NCBI GenBank assembly: GCA_004154925.1
Contig: QJNS01000052.1
Location: 62,001 to 126,000, forward strand
DNA from: Monosporascus cannonballus
Lineage: Eukaryota; Ascomycota; Sordariomycetes; Xylariales
DNA: 64,000 nt
Reading direction: 5' to 3'
This document shows, piece after piece, positions 11,028-22,200 of this stretch. The notes below the pieces were generated by a model. It was given only the letters and a program-made list of their open reading frames with translations. It was not told where the DNA came from and did not search any database. Each line of letters begins with the position of its first letter. The stretch's first letter is position 1. The translations under genes and the position numbers were made by a program.

Positions 11028-14000
11028 CGTTACAAACTTTTATTCATTAATACCGTCAGACTTTAAACAATATTTAACACTGTTAAAATGTCGACCAGCA
11101 CTTAGGAAACCCTTACTTAACAGCTTTAAGCTCGAATTCGGGAACTGGAAAAAAAAGTCCGATAACTTAAGGCTACGCCTGCCTAACCCGTTTTCGCCCG
11201 TATAAAGCCAAAAAAGCCAGAACCTTACGATAAAAAAAATAACCCTTAAACATTTTTAACTTAGGCATAAGTTTATTTTTGCTTTTTAGATTTAAGCGAC
11301 CTAGCGGATATAATCCTAATAATAAAAGCATATTTAACAAAAAATACGGTTAATTAATTTGAACCTATTATAAAAAATTTCCTGGAAATAAAAAAACAAA
11401 TAAAAAGGATTTTATTAACGAAATTTTTTTAACTTATACCAATTTTAAAAACAAAATACGCGATAATTTCGGTAATCCGGATAAAAAATAATTAACAACT
11501 TAATAACTTTTATAATTTTGATAAAAAAAACTTACATCTAAATATGCCATAACCTTTAAAGGTTTTGCGGCTAAAGCAAAATAAAAACATGACGAAATTA
11601 ACGCCTTTATCGATATATTTTATAAAAAGTTAAAAAGTAATATAAAAAATAAAATTATTCGGATTAAGCAATTAATTGCCCTAAATCAGTATATCGCAAA
11701 AATAATCAAAATTAATAATTAACAATTTAAAAAATAATAAAAAAAAGAAAAATAATATACCTTACGCCCGGGATATAAATCTAATTAGGGGAAAAAACAA
11801 AATACAACTTTTACTTCTTATAGAACGGCGCCAAAATTTATGGAACTTGGCGTTACTTACAAATAAGATTAAAGCCAGATTAAATACTTTAATTATGGCA
11901 AAATAAGATACAAAGCTTACAAATACAAGAAGCCCAAAAGGCCATAACAAAATAACTGGACCCTTATACCGGAAGGATAATTTAGAAATAATTAAAAAAA
12001 TAATAACAAAACCATTAACATAATTTAAGCCAAGTACGAATTAGGCTTATAGCAAAAAATTTAACAAAAATTACCATAATAAAAAATTCGACAAAAGATA
12101 TAAAAAGCTAAAAAGCTAACTTAATAAGCATCGCAAACATAACAAAAAGTATTATAAGAATAATTACATGAATACCGGAATTAAACAGAAAAACTTTGCC
12201 TTAAAACGCCCGATCGATACGGCAAAATATACGTTATATATTGTCGACGACGAGAATATCCCGATCATAAAAATGGAAATAACATATTTACGCATAAATT
12301 ACCCGTATGTATTATAAAAGATTTAATTTTCCAAACCGTACCGGATATAATAAAAATAACGAATAATAATATTAATAGCTTCGAACCATAACCCTAAAAA
12401 ATATTTAATAATTGGCCGAAATAAAAAGTTAACCCGAAAAAAAACAATATTTACAAAAAAACCCTTTTATTACTATAGATAATATAATTACTAAACGGAA
12501 AAGGAGTTAATCCAGCGTACGGTAAAAAAACATTATCAGAAAATTATTACGGATTTTCATTTTTAATTAGTATTTACTGCGGATCCTCAAAAAAAAGCCA
12601 TTAAAGAAAAAATACGTTAGTTTATAAAAAATCTTTAAAACGATAATTAAAATAACGCATAATAAAATATAATCGCAAATATAAGAAAACAATTTATTCG
12701 ATAAGGAAAAAAACAGCAAAAAACCAGGAATAATTAATACGGTTCCAAGGAATAATACGCCGACAATAACAACAAATATAACAGCTTAACGCGCTGAACG
12801 AAAAAATATAAACAAAATTTAACAAATTCGAACAAAAATTAAAAAAAAAGGTTATCTATAAAAAAGCCATAATATAACGAAACCCAAAAAAATCAAAAGA
12901 AATTTTTAAAAAAGGTTTTAAACGCAACGATAAAAAATATTAACGACTTTATTACGTTAAATATACGAATCGGAACGTATTGGTATACCGTAATAGTGAA
13001 TTACGGAATTTTAGGCGGAAATTACATTGTACTAAACGTAATAAATAAATTTAAATTACCATAAAGATATAAGTTAAAACCTTATATAACGAGAAATATC
13101 GAAAATTAGGAATTCGTTTACAATAACGGAAAAATTATACGCCAAATTAAATACCTTAAGATTTTTATTTAAAAATAATATTAAACGATTAATTTCGGTA
13201 TCGTTTTACTTAAAAATTACGATATAATCTTAAGACTACTATAAATACGCTAATACGGAATTTTGATTAATAACGGAACTGGCCAAATAAAATTCACTTT
13301 ATTCCTTATTAACAAATTAAAAAAATTAAGATTTTAATATTCGACCAATAATGGCAACGAATACAAACATAAAGATACGATAAATACCTTATTACCCAGA
13401 GGAATAAAATATATAAAAAAAACAGGCACCAAGAAAAAATACAACATATCATTATTACTATAAAAGCGAAATTAAAGCAATTAAATAACGATTTAAAACA
13501 ACAAAAATAACAGCTTAAGGAATTAGAAAATCTGATTAATATACCACTATAATACCACAAATACAAACAGTTTTTCAAAAAACAACTCGATACGAAATTA
13601 CCGGAACATAGCAAATAAAATCATAAAATAATCCTTAAAAAAGGATTTTCGACAAAGTTTTACCCTATTTATAACCTTAATAAAAACGAATTACGTACTT
13701 TTAAAAAATACTTAGAAAATCGATTACAGAAAAAATAAATTTAACCTTTAAAATCACTAACAAAATACCCGATATTTTTCGTACTTAAAAAAAATAAAAA
13801 ATTACGACATATAATTAATATTCGATAATTAAACGATATTATTATCAAAAATCGAACATTATTACCCTTAATTACGGAAATAAAAAACCGACTTTACGAA
13901 ACCAAATAATTCATAATATTCGATTTCAAAAATAAATATAATCTTATTAAAATTAAAAAAGAATACGAATAAAAAACAGCCTTTAAAACGAAATACAAAC

Positions 14001-16358
14001 TGTTTAAATATTTAGTTATACTAATAGGATTTACGAACGTACCAGCAACTTTTCAGCAAATAATTAATTACGTACTACAAAAATACCTTAATATTTTCGT
14101 CGTTTGCTATCTCGACGACATTTTCATTTTTTCAGAAATAAAAAAATCATATACAAAATACGTTTATAAGGTTCTTTAAGCTTTATAGGACGTAAGGTTA
14201 TTTGTTAATACGGAAAAAAATTAATTCTATATATAGGAAATAAAATATTTAGGATATATTATTACTTTAAAACATATCAAAATAAACCCCAAGAAAGTCG
14301 CTATAATTACAAAATGATAAACGCCAATAACAATTAAAAAAATATAAGCATTTCTTGGATTTGCTAATCATTACAAGAAATTTATTCGAAACTTTAGCAA
14401 AATAACTATACCCTTAACAAATCTTACAAAAAAAGGAATTTAAATAAACGTTAAATACGGAAAAAACATTTCAAAATATTAAAAATGCAATTACCAACAA
14501 ACTAATATTAATTATATACGATCCAAACCGTCCCGTTAAGCTAAAAACCGATATTTCGGATTACGTATTAAACGTAATAATCGGATAACAAAATAATTAA
14601 AGCAAATTATACCTTATTGTATTTTTTTCCTATAAATTAAAAAAAACTAAGCTTAACTACGGCCTTCCAAATTAAAAAATTTATAGCCATTATTATGGCA
14701 TTTCGGGAATTTAGGCATTTTTTAAAAGGAAACTTGTACCAAATCAAAATTTATACGGATTATCAAAATTTTACCAGATTTACCACAACCAGGGAATTTA
14801 CAAAACGATAATTTCGTTACGCAGAAAAATTAACGAATTTCGACTTCGTTATTATCCATAAAAAAGGATTAAAAAACAACAAACTAAATACTTTAAATAA
14901 ACGATTAAATCTCGAAAAAATTAATTAAAATTAATTATACAATTTTTAATATTATTACAAAAAAAAATTTACGCTTATAACAAATTACGATAATTTGGGC
15001 AATACCTACAAATATGCATTAAAAAATCCAATAATATAACGACAATTTCCCAAAAAACCAAAAAACGAACAAAATATAAATATTAAAAAAATACCAAAAG
15101 GATTTAATACGACAAATATACGAACATTAATTACATAAATATCCAAAAATTTACAAAACCTTAAAATAACTTTACTATATATATTCTTTTCTTAAATTAA
15201 AATTAATACTATATTAATCCTTACGCTAATACAATATTTATGCCAAAATAAAAGCCTGATAATATAAGCTATACGAAAAATTACAATTATTACTAATCGC
15301 AAAACGACAATAATATTTAGTTATATTTAACGTTATTATTAAACTTCTCATATTAAAAAATCTAATTACGGAAATATATTACGATAATATTTTCGTAATC
15401 GTCGATCGATTTATAAAATTTTCTTATTTTTTACCATATTATAAAGATATAAACGCCGAATAATTAACATATATTTTTTTAAATATATTTTTAATATATA
15501 CGGTTTACTAATGGAAATTATATTAAATAAAAGATCGATATTCGTAATTAAGTTTTAATAAGGCCTAATAGTATAAATCGGCTTAAATTATATATTATTT
15601 AACGTATTTGAACGTTAAATAAATAAATAAATAAAATACATAAACCAAATTTTGGAAACTTACTTACGATATTATATTAATTACAAATAAAATAATTAAA
15701 TTAAGAAATTACCGATTACTTAATTAACTTATAATACCAATTATTACGAAAATATTAAGATAATATTTACGCACGTAAATTTTGATTTTATTTCAGAAAT
15801 TTATAAAAAAACGCGTAATAACGGTTTAATTAATATTAAAATAAGTTTTACGTTAAAATAATTACGATAATTAAACCGAAAAATAAAAATAGAATTGGAA
15901 TTCGTATAAAATTAAATAAATAAATATTATAATTAAAAAGATTAAAGGGATTAATTTTCGAAAATAGGGAAATAGTTTTTTTCGTTACAAAAAATATTTA
16001 AATAAAATAATCCAGTAAAAATTTTGATTTTAAATATATCGGTCTATATAAAATCGTTAAAAAAATCTTAGAAAATAATTATTAATTAAAATTTCTACCA
16101 AAAGTGAAATTCTATTTAATTTTTTATGTTTTTTTATTTGAGTTAATAGCGAATATAATCAAAATATATATAATATAAAACGATATGGAAATAAAAGATA
16201 AATAAGCATACGAAATGGAAAAAATTTTCGATATGCAAAAACAAAACGGATTTATTTAATACCTAATCAAATAGAAAAAGCACTTAAATTCCGAAAATAC
16301 TTGAAAACCTGCTAAAACCCTTATTAACGTCTAGCACTTATTAAAGAATTTTTATTAA
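11028..16358 (+). pseudogene. Chromovirus gag-pol relic (B, joined to the 3' part of A)
   Basis: Domains are in Ty3/Gypsy order. The gag zinc knuckle at 11885-11926 has all three Cys and the His codon mutated to Tyr. The RT core VVCYLDDIFIF has an intact YLDD at 14108-14119. The RNase H tail (FVIIHKKGLKNNK and onward) is near 14845-14925. Integrase has a degenerate HHCC finger (about 15110-15260) and VIVDRFIKFSYFLPY at about 15393. The chromodomain is at 16209-16358 (YEMEKIFDMQKQNGF and onward). Its four internal stops fall where relatives have Gln or Trp. The frame ends in TAA TAA within the palindrome at 16352-16361. The crossover between B and A sequence lies somewhere in pol and cannot be placed by eye. 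Confidence 0.85.
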
Positions 16359-16990
16359 TAATAACGGCCGTATCTTAATTAATTGTTAACTAATTAATAA
16401 CCGGAATATCGAATTAATCGATTACGGCCTGTATTAACGTAATAACCGTAACGGCGGCCTTTAATTACTTTTATTTTTAACGTTTATATTTCTTTAATTT
16501 ATCTAATAATTAAAACTTACGTTATATTATAATAATACCTTTCGAATAAATTAGCGCCTTTTATTTACGTAAACGAATTAGACGAAAAAAACTTTATTTA
16601 TTTTTTCTTAATTTTTATATTAAGCCTTAAAGTAAAGCCGTTAAAATTTTAATAATTGTTTTTCGGCAAGCGCTTTTTTACGTTCTAAACGTTAATATTT
16701 ACGACAAATGTTTTATAGGGAAAAAATGGATATGCCGGTATTATTACAAAATTGGCCTTAATTAATATATTCCTTATATTTTAAAACATTTTCCATTATT
16801 TCATACTTTATGTTTTTTGAGAAATAATAAAATCAAAACATAATTTTGTAACCAAATTCGTTAAAGGCTTTACGAAATTAGCACGACGAACGGTAGAAAA
16901 ACGGGGAATACGACGAATTTTAAAAATACGAAACGACATAACTAAACGTAAAAAAGGATATTTACCAAACGAAAAAAAAGAAAAAAAGAA
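16352..16990 (-). pseudogene. Antisense ORF of Gypsy A: Cys-cluster, basic coiled-coil protein relic
   Basis: The - strand between the chromodomain and the polypurine tract carries a frame homologous to those in C, D and H. In the Cys cluster, Tyr stands at positions 4, 11, 20 and 23 (20 is at 16778-16776), and position 30 is still Cys (TGT, 16748-16746), followed by Asn. Position 1 reads TGA. A basic helical stretch (RLIRLRKQKALIYSKG) follows, and the C-terminus has the KAAVT motif. Its stop codons TAT TAA TAA lie in the palindrome shared with pol. Stops and indels make it non-functional. The function is unknown; the spacing suggests zinc binding. Confidence 0.6.
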
Positions 16991-17008
16991 ATCTTAAGGG
17001 CAAGATTT

Positions 17009-17025
17009 GGGGAAGGGGGAAATCG
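17009..17025 (+). other. Polypurine tract of Gypsy A
   Basis: A purine-rich GGGGAAGGGGGAAATCG lies immediately before the 3' LTR. The ending GAWMTCG directly before the LTR recurs in C, D and H and fixes the LTR start. Confidence 0.7.
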
Positions 17026-17410
17026 TATTACGACCCGACAAATTCCGGTCTCAAAAAACGGTTAGACAAAAACATACGGGCCACCTCCCGGATCACGTAA
17101 CGGTAATCATTGCTAAGCCAATAATTATTAATGATTAAAGGTAATCCCAAATAATTATAATTATTATTAACGGCGTAATTATAAGTAATTAAGCTAAGAA
17201 AGAAAAAGATATATATGCTTATTAATTCCGTAATTTAAATAATTTTAGCTTGAAATACTTATTAATATTAATCGTTTGCAATAAAGCATTTCCGGTATTA
17301 AGAGATGTAATACGTTACTGTATTTATTGTTCAGATTCCTACGATACTCCTGCCAATATAAACCCGTTGACTTAAGGTTTAATAGTTGGTTAAACCGCCT
17401 AGCCGTCACA
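17026..17410 (+). repeat. Gypsy A 3' LTR (385 bp)
   Basis: It has the same length as the 5' LTR. It starts TATTACGAC (TGTTACGAC with one G-to-A change), ends GCCGTCACA, and is followed by the TSD TAATT. Confidence 0.85.
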
Positions 17411-17803
17411 TAATTGGTATAATCGAATTTTTTAATAGCTTTTCCGGAAGATGTAAATATAGACGAAAAACTATTTGGGGTATTAATTTGTATCGTATAA
17501 TGGATTCTTTTTTTTAGATAAAAGGCTATATTGAATTTTATAAGTTTAATAGGTTACTGAAAGTTCTAATTAAAATCGATATAATTTTAAATATCGAACG
17601 CGTATATTTTAAATTTGAATTCGCCTTTAAAGCCATCCCAGTCCATAGATTTTTTATAGATAACGAAAGCGGTTAGCGATACGATTATTATTATTATTAT
17701 TATTGGTATATTTTAATAATTATAATTAATATACAGTTTATACCGTTTTAATAATAGCTGATTAATTGATATATATTTTAATTAAGCGAATAAAGTTTTT
17801 AAT
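17411..17803 (-). pseudogene. Copia K 5' leader and gag start (right-hand piece)
   Basis: By position this is the continuation of Copia K beyond Gypsy A, next to its 5' LTR, so it should hold the leader and the gag N-terminus. I cannot recognise a motif. It includes a short (ATT)n microsatellite around 17683-17705. Confidence 0.6.
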
Positions 17804-17968
17804 TATGAAATATAAGAGATATTAATTATGTCCATGTATTAATAACTAGTTGTAAGTGCTTTAGAACGCGTATTGCACTTTAAGGTGATTTAGTCCCAGA
17901 ACATATATATTCCGATCAGAGGGAATCTTCCGTATATGGGGTGCTAGAGCACCCCCTGTTAGCTGACA
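17804..17968 (-). repeat. Copia K 5' LTR (165 bp)
   Basis: Homologous over its whole length to 2384-2548 and identical in length and orientation. It is followed by the TSD AGAAC (17969-17973). Confidence 0.85.
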
Positions 17969-17977
17969 AGAACTTAC

Positions 17978-18099
17978 TGTTACAGTACTAAGTGATATCT
18001 TGTAGGTATATAAGGTAGAACAAGACGATTAGTGCTCGAGCTAATAACGTTCCACTTTTAGTGGTGTGATGGCTACGTCCTTGTTCTCGTGCCATAACA
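17978..18099 (+). repeat. TRIM 3' LTR (122 bp)
   Basis: Direct repeat of 2035-2156. It begins TGTTACAGTAC and ends GCCATAACA. GCTTG at 18100-18104 is the right target-site duplication. Confidence 0.8.
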
Positions 18100-18104
18100 G
18101 CTTG

Positions 18105-18298
18105 TTTAAGTCGCGAACTTGTGTAATACGTTACATTAATTAAAAATTGCACCATAAATATTGTTTATTTATTTTATTTTGAGCTTTGAACTTAATATTC
18201 AAGGTTTTCGGGTTCTTTTTATTAAAGTTCTCATTATAATAACCTTTTAAAGTATTAGATTTAAATTATGTTAATAATTTTATTTATCTGTTTTTCAT
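18105..18298. other. Unassigned AT-rich flank
   Basis: This 194 bp lies between the TRIM and Gypsy C. I see no coding frame or repeat. It ends with TTCAT (18294-18298), the left target-site duplication of C. Confidence 0.5.
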
Positions 18299-18650
18299 TA
18301 TAACGGTTAAAGAGTTTAACCAACTGTTAAACCTTAGTCGTACGGGGTAATATTGGCAGAAGTATCGTAAAAGTCTGAGCAATAAATACAGTAACGTATT
18401 ACGTTTCGTAATACCAAGGGTGCCTTAGGTAACGAATTATTATTGCAAGCTAAAATTATCTAAATTATTGAAATAATAAAAGTATATATCTTCATCCGGC
18501 TTACTGGCTTACCACCAGTGAATTGGTAATCCGGTTTACTAGTTTATTACCAGTAAGTTAATAATCCATTACGTAACCTGCCTTTCCGCGCGCTTATGGT
18601 TAGGCTGTGGTAAACCGTTTCTGGAAACCGTAGCTCGTTAAGTCATAACA
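18299..18650 (-). repeat. Gypsy C 3' LTR (352 bp)
   Basis: Read on the - strand it starts TGTTATGACTTAACGAGC and ends CCGTTATA. Its U3 holds two ~35-bp units of the GGCTTACTGG...CCAGTGA type; the 5' LTR holds three, which accounts for the 35-bp length difference. Confidence 0.88.
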
Positions 18651-18655
18651 CGATC

Positions 18656-19258
18656 TCCTTTTTTCATAAATCTTATCCTTAAGATTTTTCTTTTTTTTTA
18701 GTAAGCTTCTTATATCTGTTTAATATGTTTTCCGGTATTTTTAAACGTCGTTCCTATAAATCTAAATAACAATTTACCTTAGTTAATCTAATTAAACTTA
18801 AAGGTTTTAACGCAATATCTTATTTCTTTTACTTTGCCTAATAACTGAATTATTAAATAATAAACGGGGTTTCTCGTTATAAAAAATATATTAACCGGGG
18901 TTATTTATACGACGGAATAGAAATTCTTATTTTTATAATTAATCCTTATATTCCAAAATCAAAAATGTTAAAAACAAAGTTAGTAGTCGAAAAGTCTTTA
19001 TTCGAAACTTTTGCACGTTTTTTTCGTATACGCCGTTAGCGCCAATACCATTAATTCTAAAATGCAACATTTGGTAATTATATTTTTTAATTTTTGGACG
19101 ATTTTAACAACTTTGCACAGTTAAAGTTAAAGTTTATAATTAAGATATAAATTTTAGGTAAGATAAAGATTATAAATTAAAATACAGTAAATTAAAAATT
19201 TTCCTTTTTAGATTTTGTAAATTGGAATATTATTATTTTAGGTAATTCCGTTATTACT
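18656..19258 (+). pseudogene. Antisense ORF of Gypsy C: six-position Cys cluster (now Tyr) and coiled-coil
   Basis: On the + strand, opposite to pol, a frame carries a cluster in which all six expected Cys codons read Tyr: 18821, 18830, 18851, 18878, 18887 and 18908. The spacing is x2, x6, x8, x2, x6, the spacing of Zn(II)2Cys6 clusters, but the basic residues typical of Gal4-type domains are not obvious. The second half of the cluster reads RYKKYINRGYLYDG. A Lys/Glu-rich segment (KMLKTKLVVEKSLFETFARFF) and a basic RIRRxRQ follow. The 3' half of the frame is heavily decayed. In-frame TAA codons sit where siblings have Arg or Gln. It converges on the chromodomain of C near 19260. Confidence 0.6.
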
Positions 19259-22200
19259 GATAAAAGTTCTTTAAAACACGTTAGGCGCCAATAAGATTTT
19301 TAACGAATTTCTAGGTATTTTCGGAATTCGAATGTTTTTTTTTATTTAATTAGATACTAGGTAAGTCCGTTTTATCACTGTATATCGAAAGGTTTTTCCA
19401 CTTTATATGCCTATTTGTTTTTTACTTCCATATCGTCTTATACCGTATGCACTTTAACTATATCCGTTATTAACTCGAATAAGGAAACGTAAAAAATTAT
19501 ATAAAATTTGATTTTTAATAGAAATATTAATTAGTAATTGTTTTCTAAGATTTTTTAGCGATTTTGTATAAACCGATATACTTAAAATCGAATTTTTATT
19601 GCGGTATCCTATTTAAGTATTTTTTATAACGAAAAAAACCATTTCTTTTTTTTCAAAAATTAATTTCTTTATTTTTTCTAATTATAATACTTGCTTATTT
19701 AAATTCGTACGAATTCCAATTCCGTTTTTATTTTTTAATGCAATTACTTTAATCACTTTATCGTAAAAATTATTTTAATATTAATTAAACCGTTATCGTG
19801 TACCTTTTTATAGACCTCTGGAATAAAACCAAAATTTACGTTCGCTGGTATTATCTTAACGCTTTCGTAATAATTGGTATTATAAGCTAATTATACGAAT
19901 AGTAATTTCTTAACCTAATTATTTTATTTATCATTAATATAAGATTGTAAATATGCTTTTAAAATTTGATTCGTTTGTTTTATTTATTTATCCGTTTAAG
20001 GTTTAAATACGCCGGATAATTTGTGATTTCAGTCAATTTATGCTATGAGGACTTGCCAAATTTTTCATACAAATATCGATTTTTTATTTAAAATAATTTC
20101 CATTAATAATCTGAATATACCGAAAATATATCTAAAAAAATATATACTATTTAATCGGTATTTATATTCTCGTAATATGGTAAAAAATAAAACAATTTCG
20201 TCAATCGATTAACGATTACAAAACTATTGTCGTAATATATTCTTATAACTGGATTTTTTAATATAAGAAATTTGGTACTAAAATCAAATATAATTAAATA
20301 CCATAATGGCCTTGCGGTCAATAATAATTAAAATTTTGGGTATGGTTTATATTATCGATGTTTTACTTTAACGCAAATATCGCATTACCGTATAATTTGT
20401 TATACCGTTAATTTCATTTTAGGAAAGAAATATATGCATTAAAGCCGTTATATACTTTTATAACTTTCTGGATATCCTTATAATTAATGTTCATATATTT
20501 TTTGTACTAAATCCTTTTGGTATTTTTCTAGCACTTATATTTTGTTCGTTTTTTGATTTTTTAAAAAACTATTATTATACTACTGGATTTTCTAATATAT
20601 ATAAAAAGGTACTGCTCGAATTATCGCAATTTGTCGCGGGCGTAAATATCTTTCTATAATAATATCGAAAATTATATAATTAATTTTAATCAATTCCTTT
20701 TCGAGGTCTGGTTATTTGCTTACAGCATTTGCTTTATTATTTTCTAAACTTTTCTTATAAATAGTAACGAAGTCGAAATTCGCTAATTTTTTCGCATAAC
20801 GAAATTATCGTTTTATAAGTTTCTTAGTCGTAATAAATCGGATAAGATTTTGATAATCCGTATAAACCTTAACCTGCTATAAGTTTTTCTTTAGGAAATA
20901 CTTAAATTTCGAAATGCCATAATAATAGCCATAAACTCCTTATTCACAATACCGTAATTAAGTTCGGCTTTTTTAAATTTATGCGCAAAAATACAATAAA
21001 ATACAATTTGCCTTAATTATTTCGTTATCCGATCATTACGCCTTATACGTAATTTCAATATCGGTTTCCAGCTTAACGAGGCTGTTTAAATTATACGTAA
21101 TTAGTAATGGTTTACTGGTAATCGTATTCTTAATATCCTGAAATACCTTTTCCATATTTGGCGTTTATTTAAACTTTTTTTTGTAAAATTCGTTAAAAGT
21201 ATAATTATTTTGTTGAAGTTTCGAATAAACTTTCTGTAATAATTAGCGAATTTAAGGAATGCTTATACCTCCTTAACTATTGTTAATGTTTATTATTTTA
21301 AAATTAGAGCGATCTTTTTAAGATTTATCCTATTATGTGCTAAGGTAATAATATATCTCAAATATTTTACTGCTTATTTATGGAATTAATTTTTTTCCGC
21401 GTTAATATATAATCTTACGTTTGATAAAATTTGAAAATTTGTATAAACGTATTTTGCGTATATTTCTTTTATCTTTAGAAAAACGAAAATATCCTCGAAA
21501 TAACATACGACGAAAATATCGAAGTATTGTCGTAACATTTAATTTATTATTCGTTAGAAAGTTATTACTACGTTTATAGATTCTATTAATATAACTAAAT
21601 ACTTAAATAATCCGTATTTTGTTCAAAGGTTATTTTCTATTCGTATCTTTTTTTAATCCTAATAAGGTTATATCCATTTTTAAAATCGAATATTATAAAT
21701 TATTTAACTCCGTAAAGTCGGTTTTTATTTCCGTAATCAAGGATAATAATAACAATACGTCATATTTTTCTTTGGTGGTCGTTTTTTTTCTTATATTTTA
21801 TCTCTTTAAGTATCAAGATTTTTATCGTATTCTTATGCTTATATTGTCGCCATTATTAATGGAATATTAAAATCTTAATTTTTGCTTTTTTTATTTGTTA
21901 ATAAGGTATAAGGCGAATTTTACATAGATAATTCTGCAATTAATCAAAATTTCGTACTGGCATATTTATAGTAATCCTAAGATCATATCGCAATTTCGAA
22001 ATAAAACCATACCGAAATTAACTATTTAATGTCGTCCTTAGAGGAAAATTCGAAATAATTAATTTTGCATATAATATTTCTGTTATTGTAAGCGAATTCC
22101 TAACTTTCGGAATTTATTGTTATATAAGGTTTTAACTTATATCTTTATTATAATTTAAATTTATTAATGATATTTAATATAATATACTTCCCACCCAAAG

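Larger units (their letters stand above)
7344..17410 (+). mobile_element. Ty3/Gypsy chromovirus A (family I), carrying element B sequence inside
   Basis: Two LTRs of exactly 385 bp (7344-7728 and 17026-17410) are flanked by a perfect TSD TAATT (7339-7343 and 17411-17415). The element inserted into Copia K. From 5' to 3' it holds gag and the start of pol (7729-10657), the LTR of a related element B (10658-11027), a second gag-pol (11028-16358), an antisense frame (about 16352-16990), a polypurine tract and the 3' LTR. Element B has no second LTR, so the 10,067-bp whole looks like an insertion later collapsed by recombination. Confidence 0.85.
2384..17968 (-). mobile_element. Ty1/Copia retrotransposon K, RIP-degraded, with two later insertions
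   Basis: K has 165-bp LTRs at 2384-2548 and 17804-17968 and is flanked by perfect 5-bp duplications AGAAC (2379-2383 and 17969-17973). It lies on the - strand and interrupts the TRIM. Subtracting Gypsy A (7344-17410) and the 206-bp LTR-like insertion (6321-6526), each with one TSD copy, leaves 5,302 bp, the usual Copia size. The internal region is extremely AT-rich and has no open frame. Confidence 0.85.
2035..18099 (+). mobile_element. TRIM-like miniature LTR retrotransposon (475 bp), split by Copia element K
   Basis: Two 122-bp direct repeats (2035-2156 and 17978-18099) start TGTYACAGTAC and end CRTAACA. They are flanked by GCTTA (2030-2034) and GCTTG (18100-18104), a 5-bp target-site duplication differing by one G-to-A transition. 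Removing Copia element K and one copy of its AGAAC duplication leaves 122 + 231 + 122 = 475 bp, with no room for coding sequence. That is the layout of a TRIM (terminal-repeat retrotransposon in miniature). The purine-rich run AAAGGAGA just before the 3' LTR could serve as a polypurine tract. The primer-binding site is not recognised. Confidence 0.8.

Noticed and set aside
13309..13614. - strand frame of 101 codons, Cys/Phe-rich
   Set aside because: Antisense to B/A pol; C-to-T mutation of the coding strand removes stops on the other strand. Not conserved in C or D.
17683..17705. CRISPR-like or satellite array
   Set aside because: Only a short ATT microsatellite; no spaced repeats of CRISPR type anywhere in the window.
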